NCBI GenBank assembly: GCA_903874895.1
Contig: CAIQUG010000073.1
Coordinates: 1-35,220 of the forward strand
DNA from: an uncultured Caulobacterales bacterium
GTDB taxonomy: Bacteria; Pseudomonadota; Alphaproteobacteria; Caulobacterales; Caulobacteraceae
Direction: 5' to 3'
DNA length: 35,220 nt
The translations under genes and the position numbers were made by a program. Position 1 is the stretch's first letter. Every line of letters starts with the position of its first letter. Shown here piece by piece: positions 23,761 through 35,220 of the stretch. Under the pieces are notes generated by a model. That model worked only from the letters and a program-made list of their open reading frames with translations. It did no database searches and was not told the DNA's origin.

Positions 23761-25686
23761 ATGCGCTTCGACGACCGCTATCTGGAAGAGATCAAGTCCC
23801 GCCTGCGCCTGTCGGACGTGATCGGGCGCAGCGTGAAGCTGCGCCGAGCGGGGCGGGAGTGGGTGGGCCTGTCCCCCTTCGCCAAGGAGAAGACGCCGAG
23901 CTTCTACGTCAATGACGAGAAGGGCTTCTACCACGACTTCTCCTCCGGCAAGCACGGGGACCTGATCAGCTTCCTGCAGGAGACCGAGCGTCTCAGCTTC
24001 CGCGAGGCCATCGAACGGCTGGCGGGGGAGGCCGGCGTGCCGCTGCCCGCTGCCGATCCGAAATCCGCCGAGGTGGAAAAGCGCCGCCAGGGTCTGACCG
24101 ACTGGCTGGAGCTGGCCGGCAAGTGGTTCGAGGCCGAGCTGCGCCGTCCGGCAGGCGCGGCCGCCCGTGCCTATCTGGAACGCCGGGGTCTGCCGGAAGA
24201 GCAATGGAGCCAGTTCCGGCTCGGCTACGCTCCGGGCGGGCGCACGGCGTTGAAGGACTATCTTGTCGCCAAGGGTGCGCGGCCGGTCGAGGCGGTGGAG
24301 ACCGGTCTCCTGATCGCGCCCGAGGATGGCGGTGCCCCCTATGACCGGTTCCGCGACCGCATCATGTTCCCGATCACCGACCCCCGGGGGCGGGTGATCT
24401 CGTTCGGTGGCCGGGCCCTCGATCCCGAGGCCCGGGCCAAGTATCTCAACGGTCCCGAGACGCCGGTCTTCCACAAGGGGGCCAATCTCTACGGCCTGTC
24501 CGAGGCGCGGAAGCTGCTGCACCTGTCCCAGCGGGAGGGAGCTCCGCAGGCGGCCCTGGTGGTGGTGGAGGGCTACATGGACGTGATCGCCTGCCAGCGG
24601 GCCGGGATTGCCGCGGTGGCCCCCCTCGGCACAGCGCTGACCGAGGAGCAGATGGAGCTCATGTGGCGCTCGCACCCCGAGCCGACCCTGTGCTTCGACG
24701 GAGACAAGGCCGGGATCCGCGCCGCCTCCAAGGCCATCGACCGGGCCCTGCCCCTCCTGAAGCCCGGCCGCTCGTTCCGCTTTGCGGTGGTCAGCGGAGG
24801 AAAGGATCCCGATGACGTGCTGCGCGAGCAGGGACCCGCGGCCCTGGTCGCCCAGCTGGCCGACACCCGTCCCTTCGTGCACCAGCTGTTCCAGCGGGAG
24901 TTCGAGGCCGAACCGCTGGACACGCCGGAACGTCGGGCGGGACTGAAGGGTCGACTGCGCACAGCCGCGGCCCAGATTGCCGACAAGGACCTCGCTCAGG
25001 CCTATCGCGAGGACCTGCTGACCCGTCTGGACGAGGCGCTTCGTCCGGCGAGCCGTACGACAGATCCCGGCCGGGGCTATGCGCAACAAGGATTTTCCGG
25101 GGCCGGATATGGCGGCGGTCGGGGCCGCGGCGGGCGCCGGGGTGACGGGCCGGCCTTCATGGCCCCGCCGACGCCGGAAGGGCGCGCCGCCGCCCGGGCC
25201 CTGCCCCGGAGACTGAAGGTCGTGCAGGCCGCGATCGCCTGGTACGCCCTGCAGTCGCCCGACGCCCTGGACCCCTATGTGGAGCGTCTGGCCGACCTGG
25301 GGTTCGGCGATGAGAACCTCGCGGATTTGGCGAGGGAAATCAGCGCGCTGTATGTGACCCATCCCGGCCTTGACACGCGCGCCTTGACGGGCCATCTGGC
25401 AAGAAGCGGAATGGGCGATCTGTTAACCGATATCGAGAAGGCGGCGCGGCAATCAAATGCGCCCTTCCTGGAGGCTGACAGACCGGCGGATGATGCACGA
25501 CGGATCTGGTCTCTCGCTTTCGACGTGGTGATCGAGCTTGCGGAAGTGGAATCGGCCCTCGATGCGGCAAAGGAAGACATGTCCCGCACCCGTGACGCCG
25601 CGCATCTTCGACACCTGCGGAGCCGACAGCTGGCCCTGCAGACCATGCTGAACGACGGTTCGGTCTTTGTCGACCCGAGGGCCTGA
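23761..25686 (+). CDS. dnaG: DNA primase DnaG lacking zinc-finger ligands
   Basis: A 641-residue primase that makes RNA primers at the replication fork. The N-terminal zinc-ribbon fold (1-100) keeps its framework (EKTPSF, GKHGD), but the four metal ligands are replaced: S38, A41, D59 and S62 stand where E. coli has C40, H43, C61 and C64. The TOPRIM catalytic domain has E270 (VVEGYMDV) and D313/D315 (FDGDKAG). RYGGR-like basic and Gly-rich sequence (about 440-465) links to the C-terminal helicase-binding domain (about 480-641). The start at ATG 23761 matches the family N-terminus. The frame is open upstream, but that part is the shadow of the DUF1330 gene. rpoD follows after 90 bp. Confidence 0.97.
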   Translation: MRFDDRYLEEIKSRLRLSDVIGRSVKLRRAGREWVGLSPFAKEKTPSFYVNDEKGFYHDFSSGKHGDLISFLQETERLSFREAIERLAGEAGVPLPAADPKSAEVEKRRQGLTDWLELAGKWFEAELRRPAGAAARAYLERRGLPEEQWSQFRLGYAPGGRTALKDYLVAKGARPVEAVETGLLIAPEDGGAPYDRFRDRIMFPITDPRGRVISFGGRALDPEARAKYLNGPETPVFHKGANLYGLSEARKLLHLSQREGAPQAALVVVEGYMDVIACQRAGIAAVAPLGTALTEEQMELMWRSHPEPTLCFDGDKAGIRAASKAIDRALPLLKPGRSFRFAVVSGGKDPDDVLREQGPAALVAQLADTRPFVHQLFQREFEAEPLDTPERRAGLKGRLRTAAAQIADKDLAQAYREDLLTRLDEALRPASRTTDPGRGYAQQGFSGAGYGGGRGRGGRRGDGPAFMAPPTPEGRAAARALPRRLKVVQAAIAWYALQSPDALDPYVERLADLGFGDENLADLAREISALYVTHPGLDTRALTGHLARSGMGDLLTDIEKAARQSNAPFLEADRPADDARRIWSLAFDVVIELAEVESALDAAKEDMSRTRDAAHLRHLRSRQLALQTMLNDGSVFVDPRA

Positions 25687-25776
25687 CCGGGCTCCGGTCT
25701 GGACGAGGGCCGGGTCGGCCCATGAAACAATTTTCCGACCGGGCAGGGCGCCGCACGGTCGGACGGAGGTACAGGA

Positions 25777-27728
<1,952 letters not shown>

Positions 27729-27729
<1 letters not shown>

Positions 27730-27744
27730 GCCGGACGATCGGCC
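27729..27744. terminator. Short hairpin between rpoD and the convergent gene
   Basis: GGCCG (27729-27733) and CGGCC (27740-27744) form a 5-bp GC stem with a 6-nt loop, in the 25-bp gap between convergent stops. It has no T-run on either strand, so it is at best a weak or Rho-assisted end. Confidence 0.3.
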
Positions 27745-27754
27745 GCTCCGCGAC

Positions 27755-28417
27755 CTATCTTCCCTGCAGCGGCCGGCAGGTGGTGTTGGCAATCCCGGGC
27801 GCGCGGCTCGCATCGGGGGTCATGCCGTAGGCTCGCGCCTGGGCAAGGGTGTCCCGGGCCAGGCTCTCGAAGGCCGCGGCGTCGCCCCTCGCGGTGGCCA
27901 GGGCCTGTTGCAGGGTCCGGCGGGTTGCAGGGTCCGGCGTGCCCTTTTCCAGGACCCGCAGCTGGGTCCAGGTCTGGAACTCCTCGTGGGCATAGGCATC
28001 GAGGGCATGGCCGGAGGTGTAGAAGAAGCTCTGCGCCGTCTGGTCGGCATCCCCCTGGCGGCTGGCGACGCCGCTGTTGACGCTGTCCTGCCATTGATCG
28101 TCATCGAGCCCGGTATCCCCCGGAGCACCGATCTTGATCCCCGCCGGCACGACGGCCCCGTCGGACAGGAAACCGGCGATCTGGTCCAGCCGATGGGTGA
28201 TGCAGGGTTGGGCCGCGAGGCGATAGGCGATCCGGTCGAGGTTGGTGGCCATTTCCGCACGGATGGCGGTGCGCGCCGCGTCCACCGCCCAGCGCTCCTG
28301 CAGGGCGGATACACCCTGCCAGCCGCCATAGGCGAGCAGGACGCCACCGATGACTATCAGCAGGTCCTGACGCAGGGTCCGGCGGCGGTGGCGATATCCA
28401 AGCGCTTGAACCTGCAT
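27755..28417 (-). CDS. Unknown single-pass membrane protein
   Basis: A 220-residue protein that I do not assign to a family. A basic N-terminus (HRRRTLRQD, 10-18) precedes one membrane segment at about 19-36 (LLIVIGGVLLAYGGW), giving an N-in orientation with residues 40-220 in the periplasm. The periplasmic part is mostly helical and soluble. It has just two cysteines, C72 (AAQPCITHRL) and C214 (NTTCRPLQ), which could form a disulfide joining its two ends. The gene is opposite to rpoD and 133 bp behind the acyltransferase gene on the same strand. It has normal codon usage and is probably real. Confidence 0.75.
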   Translation of the reverse strand: MQVQALGYRHRRRTLRQDLLIVIGGVLLAYGGWQGVSALQERWAVDAARTAIRAEMATNLDRIAYRLAAQPCITHRLDQIAGFLSDGAVVPAGIKIGAPGDTGLDDDQWQDSVNSGVASRQGDADQTAQSFFYTSGHALDAYAHEEFQTWTQLRVLEKGTPDPATRRTLQQALATARGDAAAFESLARDTLAQARAYGMTPDASRAPGIANTTCRPLQGR

Positions 28418-28550
28418 GGGGTGTCCCGAAATCCACCGGCAAGACCGGGGCTGCGGGTCTGCAGGCCGGGCTTTGGGCGGCTCGAGGCAAGATCAGGGCC
28501 AACGCCGGGTGTCTCAGTCAGGGACGGTCCGGCGTTTCCGGGGCGCGGCC

Positions 28551-29153
28551 CTAGTCCGCGACCTTGAAGTTCTCCCGGTGGAGGCCGACGGCCCCCTTGT
28601 AGTAGGCCTGGATGGCCGGGATGTCGGCCTCGGCATCACTGGTGGGGTGGAAGACGGTGGCGATGCGGATCGTGCGGGTCCCGTAGTCCATCACGGCGAT
28701 GATCAGCGGCACGCCGGCCACCCGGGCGATATGGTAGAATCCGGACTTCCACTCCCGCACCAGACCGCGGGTTCCCTCGGGCGGCACCAGCAGCAGCATC
28801 TCGTCCCGGGCGGCAAAGGCCTCGGCCATGGAGCTGACCATGTTGTTGCTGCCGGACCGGTCGATGGGCACGCAGCCCAGCCATTTGACGATGAAGCCGA
28901 ACGGGCCGGTGGTCAGGCTCTTCTTCCCCATCCACCCCAGCTTGACGCGGAAATAGGCGGCCGCGGCGATCATGTAGATGCCGTCCCAGTTGGAGGTGTG
29001 CGGGGCAGCCACGATCACGGCCTTGGGGTCCGACGGCCAGTCCCCGCGGATCTTCCAGCCGCACAGGTCGAGATAGAGGCCGCAGATGCCGCTGGCGAGT
29101 TCGGACACCAGTCCGCGCGAACGGGCCTTGCGACCCCTGGGTTCCGAGGACAT
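28551..29153 (-). CDS. PlsC-like 1-acylglycerol-3-phosphate acyltransferase family protein
   Basis: A 200-residue acyltransferase of the PlsC/LPLAT superfamily. Motif I, H-x4-D, is HTSNWD with H52 and D57. Motif III is PEGTRG (125-130). GWMGKKSLTTGPFGFIVKWLG (73-93) is the acceptor-side motif II region. It is shorter than classical PlsC, and the HTSNWDG variant belongs to a soluble or peripheral subgroup. It likely acylates a glycerophospholipid or another alcohol. The exact acceptor is unknown. There is no signal peptide. It is divergent from guaB across 154 bp. Confidence 0.87.
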   Translation of the reverse strand: MSSEPRGRKARSRGLVSELASGICGLYLDLCGWKIRGDWPSDPKAVIVAAPHTSNWDGIYMIAAAAYFRVKLGWMGKKSLTTGPFGFIVKWLGCVPIDRSGSNNMVSSMAEAFAARDEMLLLVPPEGTRGLVREWKSGFYHIARVAGVPLIIAVMDYGTRTIRIATVFHPTSDAEADIPAIQAYYKGAVGLHRENFKVAD

Positions 29154-29187
29154 GTCCGCGTCTCCAAAAATTGGTCGGACTGCTTAG

Positions 29188-30771
<1,584 letters not shown>

Positions 30772-30788
30772 CAAGTGGAGAAACGTGC

Positions 30789-31187
30789 ATGACGCTGGCC
30801 CTGTCCCTGGTCGTCTGGTCCCTCATCCTGGCCTTTGTCCAGATCATCCTGTTCGACGTGGTGCGGACCGGTCAGTATGGCCTCAAGTGGAACACGGGGC
30901 CCCGTGACGAGACGAGCCTGCCGGAGCTGTCCGCCCTCGGCGGTCGGCTGAAGCGCGCCCAGGACAATCTGTTCGAGACCCTGCCGCTTTTCATCGCTGC
31001 GGTGCTGGTGGCCCACATCACGAACCGCGAGACCGAGATGGTGACGCTGGGGGCGGAGATCTGGCTTGGTGCCCGGGTCCTTTACGTGCCGCTCTACGCC
31101 TTCGGCGTGCGGCAGGTCCGCTCCCTCGTGTGGATCGTCAGCATTGCGGGTCTGGGGATGATTGTCGCACCCCTCGTCATGCCGTGA
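30789..31187 (+). CDS. MAPEG family membrane protein
   Basis: A 132-residue integral membrane protein of the MAPEG family, named for eicosanoid and glutathione metabolism. Four membrane helices are expected at about 3-25, 60-80, 82-100 and 108-128. The signature RAQDNLFETLPLFIAAV (about 56-72) resembles the R-x-x-N-x-x-E motif that binds glutathione in eukaryotic members. Bacterial members of this type mostly lack an assigned function. It starts 17 bp after guaB, and its stop overlaps the next start (GTGA at 31184-31187), so it is in the guaB-guaA transcription unit. Confidence 0.9.
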   Translation: MTLALSLVVWSLILAFVQIILFDVVRTGQYGLKWNTGPRDETSLPELSALGGRLKRAQDNLFETLPLFIAAVLVAHITNRETEMVTLGAEIWLGARVLYVPLYAFGVRQVRSLVWIVSIAGLGMIVAPLVMP

Positions 31188-32500
31188 CCCCAGGGGCGCG
31201 GTTGCAGGCCGCGATCGAGGTTCTCGATCTCATCCGCGACAGCCGCGCGCCGGCGGACGGTGTGCTGAAGGCCTGGGGGCGGGAGCATCGCTTTGCGGGT
31301 TCCGGTGACCGCCGGGCCATAGCCGAGCGAGTCTATTCCACGCTCCGGGCCCGGGTGCGCCTGACGCATCTGATGGATGGCGAGGACGGCCGGGCCCTTG
31401 TGCTGGGAGCCCTTCGCCATCTGGACGGTCTGGATCCCGGCGAGATCCATGCCCTGTTCACCGGCGGCCACCATCCCCAACCCCTGACGGAGGCGGAGCA
31501 GACCCTGCTCGAACGGACGCCGCCCCCGGCCCCGGACTGGGTGGAGGCGGGGGCCCCGGACGTCATCGTGGAGGCCTTCAAGGCCCAGTTCGGTGACAGC
31601 TGGCTGGCGGAGGCCCAGGCCCTGGTTCTGCCTCGCGCCCCGGTGGACCTGCGGGTCAATGCCCTGCGGGGCGGCCCCGACGGCGCCCTGAGGCTGCTGG
31701 CGACGGAAGACTTCACGGCCGAGCCCACCCCCTGGTCCGCCCGGGGCTTGCGGATGCCCCCCGCCGCCGCGCCCGACGTGCAGAAGCTGCGCGCCTATAC
31801 CGGCGGCTGGATCGAGGTGCAGGACGAAGCCAGTCAGATCGCCGGCTTCCTCGCTGATGCAAGGCCGGGTGAGACGGTGGTGGATTACTGTGCAGGAGGA
31901 GGCGGCAAGACGCTCATCTTCGCGCAGTGCATGAAGGCCGTTCGTGGCCATGCGGGCCGCCTGATCGCCTGCGACGTCAACCAGAAGCGCCTCGACGTGA
32001 TCCCCGAGCGGCTGGACCGGGCCGGTGCCGTGGCCGAGCTTCGTCGCACGGGAATGAACGGCGAAGGGACCGAGGACCTTGGGGGGGCGGCGGACCTGGT
32101 ATTCGTCGATGCGCCCTGTTCCGGCTCCGGCACCTGGCGGCGGCATCCGGAGGGGGCGTGGCGCCTCGTGCCCGCCTCTGTCACCCGTCTGGCGGCGCTG
32201 CAGCTGGAGATCCTCACCCGGGCCGCAGGGCTGGTCCGCCGGGGCGGGCGGCTGGCCTACGCCACCTGTTCCGTCCTCAGCGAGGAGAACCACGCCGTGG
32301 CCGATGCCTTCCTGGCCGCCCATCCGGACTTTGCGCCCCTGCCCATCGCGGACGCCGCCCGCACCGCCAACCTCACCGACGCCGCCCGCGTGCGCCTTGG
32401 CCAGATCGCCGAGGGACATCGTCTGCTGCTCACGCCGCACCGGACCCATACGGACGGCTTCTTCCTCGCCCTGTTCACCCGCCGACCCGCCGCCAGCTGA
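31184..32500 (+). CDS. RsmB/NOP-type RNA (cytosine-5) methyltransferase
   Basis: A 438-residue SAM-dependent enzyme that methylates cytosine C5 in RNA, probably 16S rRNA (RsmB, C967 in E. coli). The N-terminal helical region (1-130) could be a shortened NusB-like RNA-binding domain. The methyltransferase domain has SAM motif [10 protein letters not shown] starting at D234. The two catalytic cysteines are C312 ([16 protein letters not shown]) and C362 ([10 protein letters not shown]). GTG 31184 overlaps the MAPEG stop by four bases and is preferred over GTG 31130, which would add 18 unlike residues. The ribosome site is weak, which suits translational coupling. The precise RNA target is inferred. 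Confidence 0.92.
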   Translation: MTPGARLQAAIEVLDLIRDSRAPADGVLKAWGREHRFAGSGDRRAIAERVYSTLRARVRLTHLMDGEDGRALVLGALRHLDGLDPGEIHALFTGGHHPQPLTEAEQTLLERTPPPAPDWVEAGAPDVIVEAFKAQFGDSWLAEAQALVLPRAPVDLRVNALRGGPDGALRLLATEDFTAEPTPWSARGLRMPPAAAPDVQKLRAYTGGWIEVQDEASQIAGFLADARPGETVVDYCAGGGGKTLIFAQCMKAVRGHAGRLIACDVNQKRLDVIPERLDRAGAVAELRRTGMNGEGTEDLGGAADLVFVDAPCSGSGTWRRHPEGAWRLVPASVTRLAALQLEILTRAAGLVRRGGRLAYATCSVLSEENHAVADAFLAAHPDFAPLPIADAARTANLTDAARVRLGQIAEGHRLLLTPHRTHTDGFFLALFTRRPAAS

Positions 32501-32511
32501 AGGACGCTCCC

Positions 32512-34074
32512 ATGACCGCCCCCCACCACCAGACCCTGCTCATCGTCGATTTCGGCAGCCAGGTGACCCAGCTGATCGCCCGCCGGGTGCGCGAGAGCGG
32601 CGTCTATTGCGAGATCCACCCCTTCGACAAGGTCGATGCGGCCTTCCTCACGGCCTTCCGGCCCTCCGCCATCGTCCTGTCCGGCGGCCCGGCCAGCGTG
32701 CACGAGGCGGAGAGCCCGGCGGTGAACCCCGCGGTGTTTGATCTCGAGATCCCCGTGCTGGGCATCTGCTACGGCGAGCAGACCACCTGTGCGGTGCTGG
32801 GCGGCGCCGTGGTTCCGGGGACGACGCGGGAATTCGGTCGGGCGGAGATCGAGATCGTGCGGGAGAGCCCGCTTCTGGAAGGGCTGGGCCCGATCGGCCA
32901 CCGGGAGACCGTGTGGATGAGCCACGGGGACAAGATCACCGCCCTTCCGGCGGGCTTCGAGGCTGTGGCTGTGTCCGAAGGCTCGCCCTATGCGGTGATC
33001 GCCAACGAGGCCCGGCGCATCTATGGTGTCCAGTTCCACCCGGAAGTGGCCCACACCCCGCGGGGGGGCCTGATCCTGCGCAACTTCACGCACCGGATCG
33101 CGGGGCTGAGCGGTGACTGGACCATGGCCGCCTTCCGGGCCGAGGCGGTGGCCCGAATCCGCGCCCAGGTGGGGGATGGGCGGGTGATCTGCGGCCTGTC
33201 CGGCGGAGTGGATTCCAGCGTCGCGGCCGTGCTGATCCACGAGGCCATCGGCGACCAGCTGACCTGCGTCTTCGTGGATACCGGCCTGATGCGCGCCAAC
33301 GAGGCGGAGGAGGTGGTGACCCTGTTCCGCGACCACTACAACATCCCCCTGGTTCACGTGGATGCGGGCGACCTCTTCCTGGACGCCCTGGACGGCGTCA
33401 GCGACCCGGAGACCAAGCGCAAGACCATCGGCCGGCTGTTTGTGGAAATCTTCGATGCAGAAGCCGGAAAGATCGGCGGCGCTGGCTTCCTCGCCCAGGG
33501 GACCCTCTATCCCGACGTGATCGAGAGCGTCTCCGCCCGCGGCGGTCCCTCGGCGGTGATCAAGAGCCATCACAATGTCGGCGGCCTGCCCGAGCGCATG
33601 AAGATGAAGCTGGTGGAGCCCCTGCGGGAGCTTTTCAAGGACGAGGTCCGGGCACTGGGCCGGGAGCTGGGCCTGCCGCCGGCCTTTGTCGGCCGCCACC
33701 CGTTCCCCGGTCCGGGGCTCGCCATCCGCATTCCCGGCGAAATCACCCGGGAGGCCGTCTCCATCCTGCAGAAGGCCGACCTGATCTGGCTGGACGAAAT
33801 CCGCAAGGCCGGTCTCTACGACACCATCTGGCAGGCCTTTGCCGTGCTGCTGCCGGTGCGGACCGTGGGAGTGATGGGCGATGCCCGGACCTACGAGCGG
33901 GTGCTGGCGCTCCGCGCGGTGACCTCCACCGACGGCATGACCGCCGACTTTTTCGAATTCCCGTGGGACGTCCTCGGCCGCGCCGCCACCCGCATCGTCA
34001 ACGAGGTGAGGGGCGTGAACCGGGTGGTCTACGACGTGACCTCGAAGCCGCCGGGAACGATCGAGTGGGAGTGA
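32512..34074 (+). CDS. guaA: GMP synthase (glutamine-hydrolysing)
   Basis: A 520-residue GMP synthetase, converting XMP and glutamine to GMP with ATP. The glutamine amidotransferase domain has catalytic C86 in LGICYGEQ, H176 and E178 (QFHPEV). The usual GMQ of this loop is GEQTTC here. The ATP-pyrophosphatase domain has the PP-loop [10 protein letters not shown], followed by the C-terminal dimerisation domain ending in [11 protein letters not shown] 32512 follows AAGGA, 11 bp after the methyltransferase stop. Together with guaB it completes IMP to GMP within one likely operon. Confidence 0.98.
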   Translation: MTAPHHQTLLIVDFGSQVTQLIARRVRESGVYCEIHPFDKVDAAFLTAFRPSAIVLSGGPASVHEAESPAVNPAVFDLEIPVLGICYGEQTTCAVLGGAVVPGTTREFGRAEIEIVRESPLLEGLGPIGHRETVWMSHGDKITALPAGFEAVAVSEGSPYAVIANEARRIYGVQFHPEVAHTPRGGLILRNFTHRIAGLSGDWTMAAFRAEAVARIRAQVGDGRVICGLSGGVDSSVAAVLIHEAIGDQLTCVFVDTGLMRANEAEEVVTLFRDHYNIPLVHVDAGDLFLDALDGVSDPETKRKTIGRLFVEIFDAEAGKIGGAGFLAQGTLYPDVIESVSARGGPSAVIKSHHNVGGLPERMKMKLVEPLRELFKDEVRALGRELGLPPAFVGRHPFPGPGLAIRIPGEITREAVSILQKADLIWLDEIRKAGLYDTIWQAFAVLLPVRTVGVMGDARTYERVLALRAVTSTDGMTADFFEFPWDVLGRAATRIVNEVRGVNRVVYDVTSKPPGTIEWE

Positions 34075-34092
34075 GGGGCCAACACGCCCCTC
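34073..34092 (+). terminator. Hairpin after guaA
   Basis: GAGGGGC (34073-34079) and GCCCCTC (34086-34092) form a perfect 7-bp GC stem with loop CAACAC, starting at the guaA stop codon. No T-run follows. It is a plausible operon end marker, weak as an intrinsic terminator. Confidence 0.4.
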
Positions 34093-34560
34093 CGATCCTC
34101 TCAGGCGTTCGGCAGATCCACGACGGTTCTGCCCATTTCAGGCGTCGACGATTCCGGCGTGGCCAGACGTGGATGTGAAGGTCATGTCGGAATTTGGAAT
34201 TACATAATCAAAAGAGTGAATTTATCTGCGCAGCCACATTGAATTTACATCACTGTAATTTTCATTTTTTGGAAAACGTCTATTTAATCAAATCATTCTC
34301 AATATGTTAAATATTTTGTATTTTCATTTTTCTGAACGGCGATAATTTTTCAAAAATTTTAGTCTATCTGTTGTAATAATTTGAACAAAATATGTTTCAT
34401 ATGACTGGAAAAATTGAATATTTAAAATATGAATTCCCGATAAAGCAAAAATATATTATACAATTCGAAAATATGATTTTAATGTCGATTAGTTTATTCA
34501 ATTTTGGTCAAAAATATTCTAATAGTACTGTGCATTTGAAATTTTCGGACGTGAGGGCCT
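34093..34560. other. AT-rich non-coding island upstream of flagellin
   Basis: The rest of the gap between guaA and flagellin. Positions 34201-34500 contain 70 G or C in 300 bases (about 23%), whereas coding DNA on both sides is strongly GC-rich. The boundary is sharp near 34190 and 34550. The tract is rich in A- and T-runs and poor in GANTC sites. One near match to an IHF site (AATCAA-N4-TTC, 34286-34298) is seen. No transposase, tRNA, terminal repeat or convincing gene was found. A 67-codon open frame at 34392-34595 is probably chance. It may be a binding region for nucleoid proteins such as MucR, GapR or IHF, or a remnant of foreign DNA. Confidence 0.8.
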
Positions 34561-34561
34561 T

Positions 34562-34578
34562 CAGGCTGGAGGGTTGCG
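34562..34578 (+). promoter_or_regulatory. Candidate sigma54 promoter of flagellin
   Basis: AGGCTGGAGGGTTGC (34563-34577) has the GG/GC pair (34564-34565 and 34576-34577) separated by exactly ten bases, with a perfect -12 TTGC. It matches 8 of 11 fixed positions of TGGCACG-N4-TTGC. Transcription would start near 34589, leaving an 80-nt leader. Late flagellar genes of Caulobacter use sigma54. Confidence 0.6.
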
Positions 34579-34619
34579 TTCTAAGGAATTTTTAACCTCG
34601 AAACCGCCTCCTGTCGCGG

Positions 34620-34652
34620 CACCTAAAATGGGTGTGATCGTCAAAATGACGA
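34620..34652 (+). promoter_or_regulatory. Two leader hairpins before flagellin
   Basis: The leader can form CACCT/GGGTG (34620-34624 with 34630-34634, one T-G pair) and a perfect 6-bp stem TCGTCA-AAA-TGACGA (34638-34652), which ends three bases before the ribosome site AAGGA (34656-34660). In Caulobacter FlbT binds the flagellin leader and controls its stability. A similar role is possible here. Confidence 0.4.
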
Positions 34653-34667
34653 ATGAAGGAAACAGAA

Positions 34668-35220
34668 ATGTCGTCTAACAGCATCAACACCAATACCGGC
34701 GCACAGATTGCGCTGCAGAACCTCAACGTCACCGCGTCCCAACTGGAAAAGACCCAGAACCGGATCTCCACCGGCCTCGCGGTCTCTTCGGCCAAGGACA
34801 ACGGCGCCATCTGGGGGATCGCCCAGAACAGCCGGTCGTCGGTCAACGCCCTGGACGCCGTCAAGTCGTCCCTGCAACGGGCTCAATCCACCGTCGATGT
34901 GGCGGTGTCCGCCGGCCAGACCGTGTCTGACCTGCTGAACCAGATCAAGTCCAAGACCCTGGCGGCCTCTGACACCTCTCTCGACGCCACCAGCCGGACC
35001 GCGCTGGGCAATGACGTGACGGCCCTGACCAACCAGATCACCCGGATCGTCACCAATGCCGACTTCAACGGCACCAACCTGGTCAAGAGCGGTGCCACCG
35101 CCATCTCGGCCCTGGCCAATGCCGCCGGCAGCAACGAGCTGACGGTGGCCGCCCAGGACCTGTCGATCGGCGGTGCCAATCTCGGCGCCCTCGGCACCGT
35201 GTTCTCCACCGCCACCACGG
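34668..35220 (+). CDS. Flagellin, N-terminal part (cut by window end)
   Basis: The first 184 codons of a flagellin; the C-terminus lies outside the window. The N-terminal D0/D1 helices are clear: SINTNTGAQIALQNLNVTAS (about 5-24), NRISTGLAVSSAKDNGA and LQRAQSTVDVAVSAGQTVSD, with the NADFNGTNLVKSG turn near 133-145. The Caulobacter flagellin pattern (NGAIW, AASDTSLDATS) is present. It would be secreted by the flagellar type III system and polymerise into the filament. ATG 34668 follows AAGGA by seven bases. The specific paralogue (FljJ-FljO type) cannot be named. Confidence 0.95.
   Translation, partial: MSSNSINTNTGAQIALQNLNVTASQLEKTQNRISTGLAVSSAKDNGAIWGIAQNSRSSVNALDAVKSSLQRAQSTVDVAVSAGQTVSDLLNQIKSKTLAASDTSLDATSRTALGNDVTALTNQITRIVTNADFNGTNLVKSGATAISALANAAGSNELTVAAQDLSIGGANLGALGTVFSTATT

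Noticed and set aside
34190-34560. Insertion sequence or integrated element at the AT-rich tract
   Set aside because: No transposase or integrase frame, no target duplication and only a very imperfect similarity between the two edges (CATGTCGGAATTT against the reverse of GAAATTTTCGGACGTG).

Overview
The window reads as chromosomal DNA of a GC-rich alphaproteobacterium, most likely Caulobacterales (for example Brevundimonas, Caulobacter or a relative; the genus cannot be fixed from the sequence alone). Supporting this are a che cluster in the order STAS-cheY-cheA-cheW-cheR-cheB-cheY-cheD-cheT, a TipF-like degenerate EAL protein, a Caulobacter-type flagellin, an alphaproteobacterial cys cluster (SUMT-DUF2849-cysI-DUF934-cysH), a DnaG without zinc ligands, and several promoters that fit the Caulobacter -10 pattern GCTANAWC. 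There are no insertion sequences, no CRISPR array and no prophage genes. Apart from one AT-rich patch near the right end the composition is uniform.

Layout. 236-311: tRNA-Lys(CTT), minus strand. 670-9663: one chemotaxis cluster in a single direction, with tight or overlapping junctions, ending in a soluble globin-type chemoreceptor and a free Hpt protein. 9671-13396, minus: ribF, a MaoC dehydratase, a HAD-IIA hydrolase and tipF. 13484-18751: a GcvA-type LysR gene facing away from the assimilatory sulfate/sulfite reduction operon. 18777-23121, minus: an XRE regulator, a GNAT acetyltransferase, oligopeptidase B, msrB and a second MaoC protein. 23255-27729, plus: a DUF1330 protein, dnaG and rpoD. 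27755-29153, minus: an unknown single-pass membrane protein and a PlsC-like acyltransferase. 29308-34074, plus: guaB, a MAPEG protein, an RsmB-type rRNA methyltransferase and guaA, probably one operon for GMP synthesis with two passengers. 34075-34667: a non-coding gap holding an extremely AT-rich tract (70 G+C in 300 bases, 34201-34500) and a sigma54-like promoter. 34668-35220: a flagellin gene cut by the window end.

How the genes work together. The che cluster is a complete excitation and adaptation pathway: receptor, CheW/CheA, two CheYs, CheR/CheB/CheD, and a likely CheZ-like phosphatase. TipF and flagellin belong to the motor and filament it controls. Sulfate assimilation is complete from APS/PAPS to sulfide, including siroheme synthesis, except that no dedicated flavoprotein for the sulfite reductase is present here.

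The best leads are: (1) the CheT protein, with a DxxxQ phosphatase motif and an acidic Phe-Phe tail; (2) the AT-rich island in front of flagellin; (3) paired GANTC methylation sites inside an inverted repeat in front of tipF; (4) the loss of all four zinc ligands in DnaG; (5) the DUF2849/DUF934 partners of sulfite reductase. No wholly new multi-gene system was found.
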